Source of the DNA: a virus
Length of the DNA stretch: 56,213 bases
Reading direction: 5' to 3' (one strand)
IMG/VR virus record: IMGVR_UViG_3300044980_000094
Location: 1 to 56,213 of that record
In this document: piece after piece, positions 6,833 to 14,255 of the stretch
Layout: every line of letters starts with the position of its first letter
How positions within the stretch are numbered: position 1 is the first letter of the stretch
The notes under the pieces: generated by a model
Told to the model about the DNA's origin: nothing
Database searches by the model: none
The model's input: only the letters and a program-made list of their open reading frames with translations
Made by a program: the position numbers and the translations under genes

Positions 6833-7269
6833 CCATCGCAGACTTTCAACGCGAGTCGAACCGCATCGAAGGCATTCCGCACGTTCGCAAGGGCGAGATT
6901 GAGGCGCTGGAAACCTTCCTACGATGTGATCCGGTGTGCGTCGCTGATCTCCAAGCCTACGTTAAGGTCGTCCAGCCGAACGCTGTCTTGCGGGCGACGC
7001 CGGACGTTCCGGGAGTTCGTGTCGGCCGTCACATTGCGCCGCCATCAGGGCCACAAATCGTCGCCGACCTGGAGCGGATTCTTGGCGCGGCAAACAGCGG
7101 GGCGCTGAGCGCCTACGCCGTGCATTGCCTCTACGAAACCCTGCACCCGTTCACCGACGGCAACGGGCGCTCTGGGCGGGCACTATGGCTCTGGATGCGC
7201 GGGGGCTACGCGCCGCTGGGCTTTCTGCATCAATGGTATTATGAGACGCTAGAGCGGCGTGCACAGTAG
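6826..7269 (+). CDS. Fic-domain protein with N-terminal inhibitory helix
   Basis: 147 aa. The Fic catalytic motif HPFTDGNGRSGR is complete at residues 107-118 (catalytic His107). Fic enzymes transfer AMP or other phosphate-bearing groups to Ser/Thr/Tyr of target proteins. Residues 11-16 (SNRIEG) match the inhibitory motif [S/T]xxxE[G/N], in which Glu blocks ATP gamma-phosphate binding, so the protein should be self-inhibited. At this length it is close to a minimal Fic core. No antitoxin partner gene is seen, as expected if inhibition is internal. The target is unknown. Confidence 0.8.
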   Translation: MLTIADFQRESNRIEGIPHVRKGEIEALETFLRCDPVCVADLQAYVKVVQPNAVLRATPDVPGVRVGRHIAPPSGPQIVADLERILGAANSGALSAYAVHCLYETLHPFTDGNGRSGRALWLWMRGGYAPLGFLHQWYYETLERRAQ

Positions 7270-7278
7270 GAGGCAATT

Positions 7279-7557
7279 GTGACGACTTCGGAAGAACTGG
7301 CTGATATTATGGTCGAGGAAGAAATTGCGCTTGGCGCGAGTAGACTGCTAAATCAGCCGGAGCTTATACAGGATATAATCCCTGGCGCAGAGGCAATGGA
7401 TGCCGATGGCTTGCGAACGGTTTGTTTTAAGAAGCTGGTCGCTGCCAGACTCAACGTGACACGAACTATTGTGGTTTTGCAACTGTTTCGTGCAATACAT
7501 GCTCCGGAATTTGCAGACATGTGGCATGCTTGGCGCGAGGGCAAAGGGGGGAAGTGA
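7279..7557 (+). CDS. Hypothetical protein
   Basis: 92 aa, helical and acidic at the N-terminus, not recognised. GTG 7279 is supported by GGAGG just upstream. It is followed after three bases by a membrane-protein gene. It belongs to the compositionally distinct island. Confidence 0.55.
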   Translation: MTTSEELADIMVEEEIALGASRLLNQPELIQDIIPGAEAMDADGLRTVCFKKLVAARLNVTRTIVVLQLFRAIHAPEFADMWHAWREGKGGK

Positions 7558-7560
7558 CTG

Positions 7561-7923
7561 ATGTCTGCTGCGGTCATAGTAATTCTTTGGTCGGCCTTTG
7601 TGGGACTTGTCATCCTTGTGTGCATAATGTGGGCTAAGATTCGCACTCTGCAAATGCGTGCCATTGAGATTGAGAACGCGGCCCTTGCCACATCCCAAAG
7701 CCAAGAGGACGATTCGGTAATCAAATTCTATTCAGACGGCGATATTTTCCCAAAAGCCAAGAAAGAGCATACGGGTTTTGTGCGCTTACATTTCTTCTAC
7801 AATGAAGAGCATAATAGGCTAATGAACGCAATCATGCAATACGGTCAGCAGTGTATCGACAGCGATGGCCGAGTTTTTTATACTCTCCGAAAGAAATACC
7901 TACCCACAAAGGACCAGCAATGA
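7561..7923 (+). CDS. Membrane-anchored hypothetical protein
   Basis: 120 aa. One N-terminal transmembrane helix (VIVILWSAFVGLVILVCIMW), then a cytoplasmic domain with FYSDGDIF and GFVRLHFFYN segments. Not recognised. The stop overlaps the helicase start (ATGA), which would couple its translation to the replication block. Confidence 0.55.
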   Translation: MSAAVIVILWSAFVGLVILVCIMWAKIRTLQMRAIEIENAALATSQSQEDDSVIKFYSDGDIFPKAKKEHTGFVRLHFFYNEEHNRLMNAIMQYGQQCIDSDGRVFYTLRKKYLPTKDQQ

Positions 7924-9482
7924 ATAGCCCATTTGTGCCAACCCCAGAGCAGCAGGCCATCGTAGATGCCGCGAGCAATCGCCATTCGTTAATGATCCAA
8001 GCCTATGCTGGTTGTGCCAAGACGACGACCCTAGCATTGGCAGGGGGGAAGATTAAAGTCCCAGGCCTGGCCCTAGCATTCAACAAATCCATCGCGCAGG
8101 AGTTGGAAAAAAGATTCGAGCCCAATTTCGCCGTGCGGACTATGAACGGGGCCGGATTTGCGGCTCTGCGAAGACAGTTCAGCAGGGTCACGAACTGGGA
8201 AATCGACAACAAGAAGAACGGCAAGATTGTGACAGCAATGGCGAAGGAGAGGAAGATAGCCCTGGCCAGCAGCGACTGGCAAGCAGTAGTGGCCTTGGTC
8301 GGCGCGGCGCAGAATGCTGGGTTAGTGCCTCGGAGACAGGGCCAGGGCCTAGTGGACGATGACTTCAGGGTCTGGGAAGACCTTGGGGATGGCCTAATGC
8401 TGCATCGGGACGACATGGGGCTATATGCTGAATTAGCCTCGACCGCCCTGGCGCGTAGTAATGAATTGACAACTCAGGGCAGGATTAGCTTTGACGACCA
8501 GATCTACTACCCGGTGGCCTTTGGGGCCGAGTTTACCCGCTATCCAGCAGTACTAGTCGATGAGGCCCAAGATCTCAATGGGCTCAATCACGAAATGATA
8601 AGGCGGAGCCTGAGACCAGATAGCAAGCTCGTGGTTTGCGGGGACCCTTTGCAGAGCATATATGCCTTTCGTGGCAGCGTTAACGAGTCGATGAAAAAAA
8701 TGCTGGGGCTGCGAAATGAATGGGAGCATCTGGCATTGAGGGTCACGTTCCGCTGCCCGAGGATAGTGGTGCGACGGCAGCAGACTCATGCGCCTGGGTT
8801 CACAGCAGCGGCGGGGTGCAGGGATGGCCTTTGGCAAAGACTAGGCAGGGCCGAGGACCAATTGAGCTGGAACCGGCAAGACATTCCCCAAATCGGCACC
8901 GTGGCTGTGCTTTGCCGCAATAATGCCCCATTGCTGGGGCTTGCGTTCAAACTCTTAGCCCAGAGAATCGGCGTCGTCATGCTGGGCCGAGACCTCGGTA
9001 AGGGCCTAGTGGGGCTCTGCAGAAAGATCGAACCAGTCGGAAGTACAAGTGCGGCCACATTCGCGGCAAAGCTCGATGCCTGGGCGGAGAAAGAGATCTC
9101 ATTAGCCGAGGCTAACGGGCTAGATGCTAATGTGGAATCCATATGGGACAGGGCGGGCTGTATCCGGACTGTGATTGGTAGCTGTGACCCAAGAACTGTC
9201 GATGACATATGTGCGCAACTGGAGGCCCTATTTGCTCGCGAGACTGGGCTAGTAACTCTGTCCTCGATCCACAAGGCTAAAGGCCGTGAGTGGGATTGTG
9301 TAATCCATCTCGACCCATGGCGACTGCCTAGCCGCCAAGCCAAGGATGCCGCCCTACTGGGCAATTTGCGGCCAATGCAGCAGGAGAGGAACTTACTGTA
9401 TGTCTGCGAGACTAGGACGAGGAATTGGCTCATTGAGGCAAATCTGGCAGACTTTGCAAGGGGCAAGGCCATGGTTGATTAG
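7920..9482 (+). CDS. UvrD/Rep-like superfamily 1 DNA helicase
   Basis: 520 aa. SF1A motifs appear in order: Q motif (PTPEQQAIV, 8-16), Walker A QAYAGCAKTTT (27-37), motif II VLVDEAQD (211-218), motif III GDPLQSIYAFRG (241-252), motif IV TFRCP (276-280), motif V SSIHKAKGREWD and motif VI NLLYVCETRTR near the C-terminus. Walker A has AKT in place of the usual GKT. The protein is shorter than UvrD (720 aa), lacking most of the accessory 1B/2B subdomains. It likely unwinds DNA at the phage fork or in recombination. It starts the replication block. Confidence 0.85.
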   Translation: MNSPFVPTPEQQAIVDAASNRHSLMIQAYAGCAKTTTLALAGGKIKVPGLALAFNKSIAQELEKRFEPNFAVRTMNGAGFAALRRQFSRVTNWEIDNKKNGKIVTAMAKERKIALASSDWQAVVALVGAAQNAGLVPRRQGQGLVDDDFRVWEDLGDGLMLHRDDMGLYAELASTALARSNELTTQGRISFDDQIYYPVAFGAEFTRYPAVLVDEAQDLNGLNHEMIRRSLRPDSKLVVCGDPLQSIYAFRGSVNESMKKMLGLRNEWEHLALRVTFRCPRIVVRRQQTHAPGFTAAAGCRDGLWQRLGRAEDQLSWNRQDIPQIGTVAVLCRNNAPLLGLAFKLLAQRIGVVMLGRDLGKGLVGLCRKIEPVGSTSAATFAAKLDAWAEKEISLAEANGLDANVESIWDRAGCIRTVIGSCDPRTVDDICAQLEALFARETGLVTLSSIHKAKGREWDCVIHLDPWRLPSRQAKDAALLGNLRPMQQERNLLYVCETRTRNWLIEANLADFARGKAMVD

Positions 9483-9509
9483 ACCAAGCGTGGCCTAGGC
9501 CCATTGGCC

Positions 9510-9538
9510 TTGACCACAATCTCCCGCCCGCCCATAAT
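9510..9538 (+). promoter_or_regulatory. Sigma70-like promoter before the replication operon
   Basis: TTGACC (9510-9515), a 17-base spacer and CATAAT (9533-9538): each box matches consensus at five of six positions. It sits in the 80-base gap between the helicase and the gene at 9563 and points at the replication/recombination genes. Host RNA polymerase is the probable user, since no phage polymerase is encoded. Confidence 0.6.
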
Positions 9539-9562
9539 CCCCCTTCACCCCGAGCCTCCGCG

Positions 9563-10063
9563 ATGCCCCGCACAATGCCCCTTACGATCTCATTCTACGA
9601 GTTCTCAATCTCAAAACCCTACCACGAGGGCTTTGCGATCTCGCAGGCCGAGGCGCAGATATTGAACACCGCAAAGCGAGACGCCCTGGCGGCCCAAGGG
9701 GCCAAAGAACTGGCCAAAATGCGCCCTCAGGGCGAGCAGGGGCTGTTGAGCAGCCAACAGCTTGAGGCCCTGACACTTTTGATTGCGGACCTGGACATGC
9801 AATTCGCATTCAAATTGCGTCCAAATCCGCGCCCGCGCAGTGGGACACTGAATCAGGAAATCCAACTCGTGGCTATGGAACGCGTCGAGGCCGAGGCGAG
9901 GAAATTAGGGCTTAAGCTCAGCTCGCAGCAGTTCGAGGCCGCAGTGCAGGAATGGCGCGCCGATGGGGCGATCATTGGCGAGGCTAGGAGGAGATTCGAG
10001 GAAAGGCTCAAAATCAACACCATGCCTTTGAGTGAACTCTTTGGAGAGCAGCCCGGTGGCTGA
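9563..10063 (+). CDS. Hypothetical replication-block protein
   Basis: 166 aa, helical, with a basic FKLRPNPRPRSGT segment in the middle and a Glu-rich helix (VAMERVEAEARKL). Not recognised. It lies just behind a promoter, with an in-frame ATG at 9575 as alternative start. Its stop overlaps the next gene by eight bases. Confidence 0.6.
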   Translation: MPRTMPLTISFYEFSISKPYHEGFAISQAEAQILNTAKRDALAAQGAKELAKMRPQGEQGLLSSQQLEALTLLIADLDMQFAFKLRPNPRPRSGTLNQEIQLVAMERVEAEARKLGLKLSSQQFEAAVQEWRADGAIIGEARRRFEERLKINTMPLSELFGEQPGG

Positions 10064-10373
10064 GGCTAGCCAACAGGGCATGGGTATGGCCCTGGTGGCC
10101 CTGGCGGCCCCAGAGGCCAACTCCTGGCCTCTGCTCACCGACGATGACTTCATGGGGCTGCTTTGGCAGGCCCTCGGGAGCCCCTATGGGCTGCTAGTCC
10201 AAGCCAGCAACCCCGATGCATTCCGCCAGCGCTGCTACGTCCTGCGACGCAACAGCCTAGACGAAAGGCTCAAGGACTTGACATTTCGCGGCAGCCCATT
10301 TACTAGCGGTAATCTTTGCATTGTCAAACAATCTGCCATGATGCCAAAGAGCGAGACCAAAAAGCATGTCTAA
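10056..10373 (+). CDS. Hypothetical protein
   Basis: 105 aa. The central part (LLTDDDFMGLLWQALGSPYGLLVQASNPDAFRQRCY, in adjoining pieces) looks like a small alpha/beta fold. Its place between other replication-block genes suggests a DNA role, but none is recognised. GTG 10056 is preferred because GGAG (10043-10046) lies nine bases before it; a GTG at 10032 is possible. Confidence 0.55.
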   Translation: MAEASQQGMGMALVALAAPEANSWPLLTDDDFMGLLWQALGSPYGLLVQASNPDAFRQRCYVLRRNSLDERLKDLTFRGSPFTSGNLCIVKQSAMMPKSETKKHV

Positions 10374-10635
10374 GCGAACCGAGAAGCCAACTGTCGCCAG
10401 GCATTTGAAACTCTATGAAGAGGACTGGCTGTTTCTGTGTGAGCATTATGGGCCAGATAGTCCGACCAAATACGGCCCAGGGGCTGTGGTAAGAGAATTG
10501 CTCCATGCGCGGATTAAGGCCATTAAGGCGACAATGACTCGGGCCGTTGAGCACTCACAGGTCGAGGACCAAGCCCAAGTGAGCGAGCAACTGATTGCCA
10601 AGATGGAAGCCCAGGCACGGGGGCAGCAGCCATGA
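10366..10635 (+). CDS. Hypothetical small protein, possible ribbon-helix-helix
   Basis: 89 aa. Residues 8-50 (V.RHLKLYEEDWLFL... then VVRELLHARIKAI) could form a beta strand plus two helices as in Arc-type DNA-binding proteins; this is weak. The C-terminal 35 residues are a Gln/Glu-rich helix. Overlaps its neighbours by eight and four bases. Confidence 0.5.
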   Translation: MSKRTEKPTVARHLKLYEEDWLFLCEHYGPDSPTKYGPGAVVRELLHARIKAIKATMTRAVEHSQVEDQAQVSEQLIAKMEAQARGQQP

Positions 10636-10904
10636 GCGACCTAAAGGGCCAAATTCCCCAGTCGAATGCACTTAGCGAGGCCACTCCAGAGTCACTAAGT
10701 GAACTATTTGCGACTAACCCAGAGCAACTCGATCCAAGGACCGAGGCTGGAGCAGTGAGACTAAAACGCATGGTCGAGGCCCTGAGGAAAATGTATGGGG
10801 CCTGGGCGCTGAGCGAGCAACAGGCCAAGCTGCCCAAGGCCAAGGCCAAGCCACCAGCTGCGAAACTCAGCGCCCCCGTCAGCAGTGAAGGGCTGGACTT
10901 CTAA
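10632..10904 (+). CDS. Small protein with C-terminal GLDF tail
   Basis: 90 aa. Helical core (ESLSELFATNPEQLDPRTEAGAVRLKRMVEALRKM in adjoining parts), then an Ala/Lys/Pro linker and the ending Gly-Leu-Asp-Phe. The tail is one of six hydrophobic-Asp-Phe endings in this genome. Its gene overlaps the nuclease gene by one base (TAATG), so the two are translated together. Possibly a recombination or replication adaptor. Confidence 0.6.
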   Translation: MSDLKGQIPQSNALSEATPESLSELFATNPEQLDPRTEAGAVRLKRMVEALRKMYGAWALSEQQAKLPKAKAKPPAAKLSAPVSSEGLDF

Positions 10905-11884
10905 TGCCCCAGCCAGCGAGCCAGCCCCAGGCTAACTGGGCCGATCCCCGATTCAGCCCAGTCCTGCTCAATTTACAGGTCAAAATCAATTCCTCCTCCC
11001 TCGGGCCGTTCAAAAAATGCCCCCGATATTATCAGTACACCATCATCGATCAGCTGCAAAGTCGCGCCAGCAGTGTCCACTTGACCTTCGGAACCCTAAT
11101 TCACGAGGCTATTGGAGCCTACGAGGCCAAGAGACTCGCTGGCGCCGATCACGAGTCGGCCCTGTTGCAGGTCGTCCACAGCGTGCTGTTGCGGACATGG
11201 AATGTCAAACTGGGTCGTGGCTGGCAGAGCGGCCACGCGGACAAAAACCGCGAGGGGCTGATTAGGACAATTGTGTGGTATCTGGACGCGCAGAGAGACT
11301 CGGCCTTACAGACCTTGCAGCTGCCTAGCGGCCCCGCGATCGAGTTGAGATTCGAGTTCGACTCTGGCTACACAGCCAGCACAGGAGAACGAATCACATT
11401 CTATGGGACCCTAGATCGGCTAGTCGAGATCAGCAACAGGCCCTATATCCTAGATACCAAAACGACTGGTTATAAAGTCGATACGGGATTTTTCAATCGG
11501 TTCAGCCCTGATAATCAGTTTAGCCTCTACATCCTCGCGGCCAAGGTCGCATTCGCGGTTCCGGCTGAGGGGCTAATCTGCGACGCCATCCAGGTCGGGG
11601 CGACCTTTTCGCGATTCCAGCGGGGTATAATCCCCCGAACGGATGAGCAGGTTAATGAATGGCTCCACGATGCCCACTGGTGGCTAGGGCAGATGGATTC
11701 CTGTGCCCAGAAAGGCCATTGGCCGATGAATGACAAGTCTTGTGGACTCTTTGGTGGCTGCGAGTTCAGGGAGATCTGCGGAACCGCGCCAAAGGCAAGG
11801 GGGCTCTGGCTGGGGCAGAGTTTCGAGACCAAAGAGGCCAGCGGGGCTGGCGGAGCTAACGAACCCAATGAATTTGTGATTTGA
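10904..11884 (+). CDS. PD-(D/E)XK exonuclease of RecB/Cas4 type with Fe-S cysteines
   Basis: 326 aa. Catalytic elements: His67 (TFGTLIHEA), Asp171 (GTLDRL) and Asp184-Thr-Lys186 (ILDTKTT), followed by Gln205. Cys39 (KKCPRYY) plus Cys280, Cys286 and Cys292 give the four-cysteine layout that holds a 4Fe-4S cluster in AddB- and Cas4-type nucleases. It probably resects DNA ends for the annealing or strand-exchange genes that follow. It is directly upstream of the RecA/Sak4-like gene, as often in phage recombination modules. Confidence 0.8.
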   Translation: MPQPASQPQANWADPRFSPVLLNLQVKINSSSLGPFKKCPRYYQYTIIDQLQSRASSVHLTFGTLIHEAIGAYEAKRLAGADHESALLQVVHSVLLRTWNVKLGRGWQSGHADKNREGLIRTIVWYLDAQRDSALQTLQLPSGPAIELRFEFDSGYTASTGERITFYGTLDRLVEISNRPYILDTKTTGYKVDTGFFNRFSPDNQFSLYILAAKVAFAVPAEGLICDAIQVGATFSRFQRGIIPRTDEQVNEWLHDAHWWLGQMDSCAQKGHWPMNDKSCGLFGGCEFREICGTAPKARGLWLGQSFETKEASGAGGANEPNEFVI

Positions 11885-11909
11885 GCCTTTACTCGAGGAG
11901 CCCAGCCCA

Positions 11910-12791
11910 ATGCCAACCTTTGAGACCTATTCGGAATCTCCCAGCCCAATCAAGATGATCTATATGGGCCACAGCGGAGCTGGCAAGACTGGCTCCTTAG
12001 CCAGCCTGGCCGCTACAGGATATAATGTCAGGATTCTTAATCTGGAGAAAGGAATCGAGATCCTAGCCGGATATGCCCGCGATCCTCGGAGTCCGTATCT
12101 GAAGGCCAACCCTGGGCATTGGAGCGCAGAGCAAGCCAAGGGCTTGGCCGGACGGATTTCCTACGTGACCATCGATGAGCCTGTGCATGTTATTAAGAGC
12201 CCCAAAGGGGCGGAACTGATTCCCAAGGGCGAAATGTGGGGCAAAGTTAGCGAGCAATTGAATGACTGGAAAGACGGCGCCAGCAGTTTGGGCAACATCG
12301 ACACCTGGACCGGCAATGACGTGTTAGTCATTGATTCATTGACCCGGCTCTCGCAGGCAGCGTTTAATTTCCAGCTCAAACTTGGCGGCAGGCTTAACGG
12401 CAGGCCAGAGCAGGCCGACTACGGGCTGGCTCAAAGGAGCCTATTAAGGCTCTTGGAATTATTCTATTCCGACAGTGTGAAGTGCAACATTGTTATTATC
12501 TGTCATATCAAATATATCGAAACCGAGGCAGGACCAACGCGGGGCTTCCCGGAGACAATCGGGAATGCCATTAGCCCTAAGGTCGGGCAGTATTTCAACC
12601 ATGCCCTGCTGGCCAAGTCCTCCGGCAGCGGTGAGGCGACTAAGAGAGTCATTTTGACCAATACCTCTGGGATGATCGAGCTGAAATCCGCAGCGCCATT
12701 GCAGGTCAAGGCGGAATATGACCTGAGCACGGGATTAGCTGATTATTTTAGAGATGTAAAGGGGGGCTATCCGAATCGTGCGAGGGAATAG
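11910..12791 (+). CDS. RecA/Sak4-like recombination ATPase
   Basis: 293 aa. Walker A GHSGAGKT at residues 20-27 and Walker B-type DVLVIDSLTR near residue 140 lie in a RecA-fold layout, with a later IVIICH segment in the sensor position. Proteins of this type (Sak4/AAA_24) promote single-strand annealing with help from a phage SSB. A nuclease gene lies just upstream and a candidate SSB gene downstream, which supports this. GGAG 16 bases upstream is far from ATG 11910, but no other start fits better. Confidence 0.75.
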   Translation: MPTFETYSESPSPIKMIYMGHSGAGKTGSLASLAATGYNVRILNLEKGIEILAGYARDPRSPYLKANPGHWSAEQAKGLAGRISYVTIDEPVHVIKSPKGAELIPKGEMWGKVSEQLNDWKDGASSLGNIDTWTGNDVLVIDSLTRLSQAAFNFQLKLGGRLNGRPEQADYGLAQRSLLRLLELFYSDSVKCNIVIICHIKYIETEAGPTRGFPETIGNAISPKVGQYFNHALLAKSSGSGEATKRVILTNTSGMIELKSAAPLQVKAEYDLSTGLADYFRDVKGGYPNRARE

Positions 12792-12817
12792 ACTTTTAAC
12801 CTAAGAGGAGCACCAAC

Positions 12818-13012
12818 ATGACCAAGAACATACAGCAGCTCAAGGCGATTGATCTAGGAGCACTCCAGAACACCTTAGCAACAGCCAAGCGGACTTTGGC
12901 CTCTGATGCCAAGACCTTGGCTAAGGCCCAAGATGCGTTTGATCGATCTCGGACAGCGTTCGCCTCCGCCCATGAGGCTCTCAAGTCAGCATCGCGGACG
13001 ATCTTGGATTGA
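12818..13012 (+). CDS. Small helical protein
   Basis: 64 aa, entirely helical and Ala/Lys-rich with heptad-like periodicity (TLATAKRTLASDAKTLAKAQ). GAGGAG precedes ATG. With the next gene it forms a pair of short coiled-coil proteins between the ATPase and SSB genes. The function is unknown. Confidence 0.6.
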   Translation: MTKNIQQLKAIDLGALQNTLATAKRTLASDAKTLAKAQDAFDRSRTAFASAHEALKSASRTILD

Positions 13013-13024
13013 GGAGTCCAGAAC

Positions 13025-13225
13025 ATGAAACGCCAATCGAAGGCCGAGGAGGCCCTGAGCAAACAGGTCAAATCAATCACGATTCAGCTCACCGATCATG
13101 ATCGCCAGATTGCCATGTTAACGGCCCAAAAGGCGACCCTATTTCGACTCAAGGACGAGATCGAAATTGAAATCGAGCGCCTCAAGCAGGAGCGGCTGCA
13201 TGCCAGCGAGACGAGGAAGCCATGA
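13025..13225 (+). CDS. Small coiled-coil protein
   Basis: 66 aa coiled coil rich in Lys/Glu (RLKDEIEIEIERLKQERL). GAGGAG precedes ATG; ATGA overlap with the membrane protein downstream. Small coiled-coil proteins in phage replication blocks may act as adaptors, but no family is recognised. Confidence 0.6.
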   Translation: MKRQSKAEEALSKQVKSITIQLTDHDRQIAMLTAQKATLFRLKDEIEIEIERLKQERLHASETRKP

Positions 13226-13392
13226 TCGAGGCCCTGATGGTAGTCGGTCTGCTACTCACCAGTTCGGTCGCGTATTTCTATTGGCGAGCGTGGCGCCGAG
13301 CCGAGCAGCAGCTCGCAGCTTACGAACATGAGCAAATGGGGATATTCGCTCTATCCGATGCTGGCCGATTATCACGACCTCCAGCATTATAA
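13222..13392 (+). CDS. Single-pass membrane protein
   Basis: 56 aa: hydrophobic N-terminal helix (LMVVGLLLTSSVAYFYW) followed by a basic cytoplasmic segment. ATGA overlap with the coiled-coil gene suggests a membrane tether made with it. A 22-codon frame starting at 13328 overlaps the end in another frame; its support is weak. Confidence 0.5.
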   Translation: MIEALMVVGLLLTSSVAYFYWRAWRRAEQQLAAYEHEQMGIFALSDAGRLSRPPAL

Positions 13393-13398
13393 TTGAGG

Positions 13399-13422
13399 AA
13401 TTGGGCACCCACAGGCCCAATT
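13399..13422 (+). other. Inverted repeat upstream of the SSB gene
   Basis: AATTGGGC and GCCCAATT form a perfect 8-bp stem around an 8-base loop. No T-run follows, so intrinsic termination is doubtful; an mRNA hairpin or an operator in the 146-base gap before the SSB gene is as likely. Confidence 0.4.
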
Positions 13423-13538
13423 GCGTAGTTGTGAGCCCGTTCGCGGGAGCGGCAGCATAGGTCAAGATCGGCCCTTGATGCTAATCCGCAATCGAACTCT
13501 CACTTTCCGCAACAGCCAAACCAGCACAGGAACGAAAA

Positions 13539-13976
13539 ATGGTCGATTTTTCAGCAATGCTACAGAAATCCCCCGAGGCCCTTCCGAAGCCGCCAGCCTT
13601 GCCTGTCGGCAACTATGGCGGGACGATTATTCGATACGAGTTCGGGGACAAGAACAAAAACAACACCCCATACTGTCGGGTGTTTGTCAAACTCCACACC
13701 TGGCCGGACGAAGTCCCCGAGGATGAGCGGGCCGGACGCGGCAGCCTCGGCCAATTGAGCCGAGACTACTATCTCCGTGATAAGGACGGCGGAGATGGGA
13801 TCCAGTGGATGCTGGCGGAATTGCTGCGCAGCTGTGGCCTCAGTGGCCGCCCGATGGAGGAACTGATCCCGGAACTCAACGGTAAAGAGGTCATTGCCGG
13901 GGTCAAGCAGTATATCAACGAGAAGACCTCTGAGATCGGCAACGACATCTCTAGGCTCACGGGTCAAGGAGGCTAG
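13539..13976 (+). CDS. Candidate single-stranded DNA-binding protein
   Basis: 145 aa. The sequence MVDFS..L....LPVGNYGGTIIRYEFGD.....PYCRVFVKL, followed later by RDYYLRD and a helical RSCGL segment, resembles phage SSB-like proteins that accompany UDG-type family A polymerases. No acidic DDIPF-type tail is present at its C-terminus. It lies downstream of the nuclease and ATPase, where an SSB would complete the recombination set. Recognition is from memory of the type, not from a search. Confidence 0.55.
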   Translation: MVDFSAMLQKSPEALPKPPALPVGNYGGTIIRYEFGDKNKNNTPYCRVFVKLHTWPDEVPEDERAGRGSLGQLSRDYYLRDKDGGDGIQWMLAELLRSCGLSGRPMEELIPELNGKEVIAGVKQYINEKTSEIGNDISRLTGQGG

Positions 13977-13984
13977 CCAGTAGC

Positions 13985-14016
13985 GGGCTCGTGGCCCAGC
14001 TACTAGCCACGAGCCC
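13985..14016 (+). terminator. Strong hairpin after the SSB gene
   Basis: GGGCTCGTGGC (13985-13995) and GCCACGAGCCC (14006-14016) pair perfectly over 11 bp with a 10-base loop, nine bases after the SSB stop. There is no T-run, so it may be a Rho-independent terminator of reduced strength or a 3' stabiliser that raises SSB mRNA relative to downstream genes. Confidence 0.5.
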
Positions 14017-14037
14017 ATTCCAGTAGAGGGAGCACCA

Positions 14038-14253
14038 GTGACCGATACGATTCATATCCACAGACTGCGTGTTGTCGCTGAGCATGCAGCCAGCAACAAG
14101 GCAGTCCTTGCCGTTAATCTCTGCGATCTTGTCCATTTGCTTGGCCTCTATGACGCCATGCTCGACAGTTTGCAGGATTTGCAAAGGATTTGCTCCAGCA
14201 CTTCCGAATTGGAAATCATCGATGATATTCTGGCCAAAATTGGAGCTTTGTAA
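14038..14253 (+). CDS. Hypothetical small protein
   Basis: 71 aa, helical (DLVHLLGLYDAMLDSLQDL), starting at GTG 14038 with GGGAG upstream. Not recognised. It sits two bases before the ParB-methyltransferase gene and is probably co-translated with it. Confidence 0.55.
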   Translation: MTDTIHIHRLRVVAEHAASNKAVLAVNLCDLVHLLGLYDAMLDSLQDLQRICSSTSELEIIDDILAKIGAL

Positions 14254-14255
14254 TA

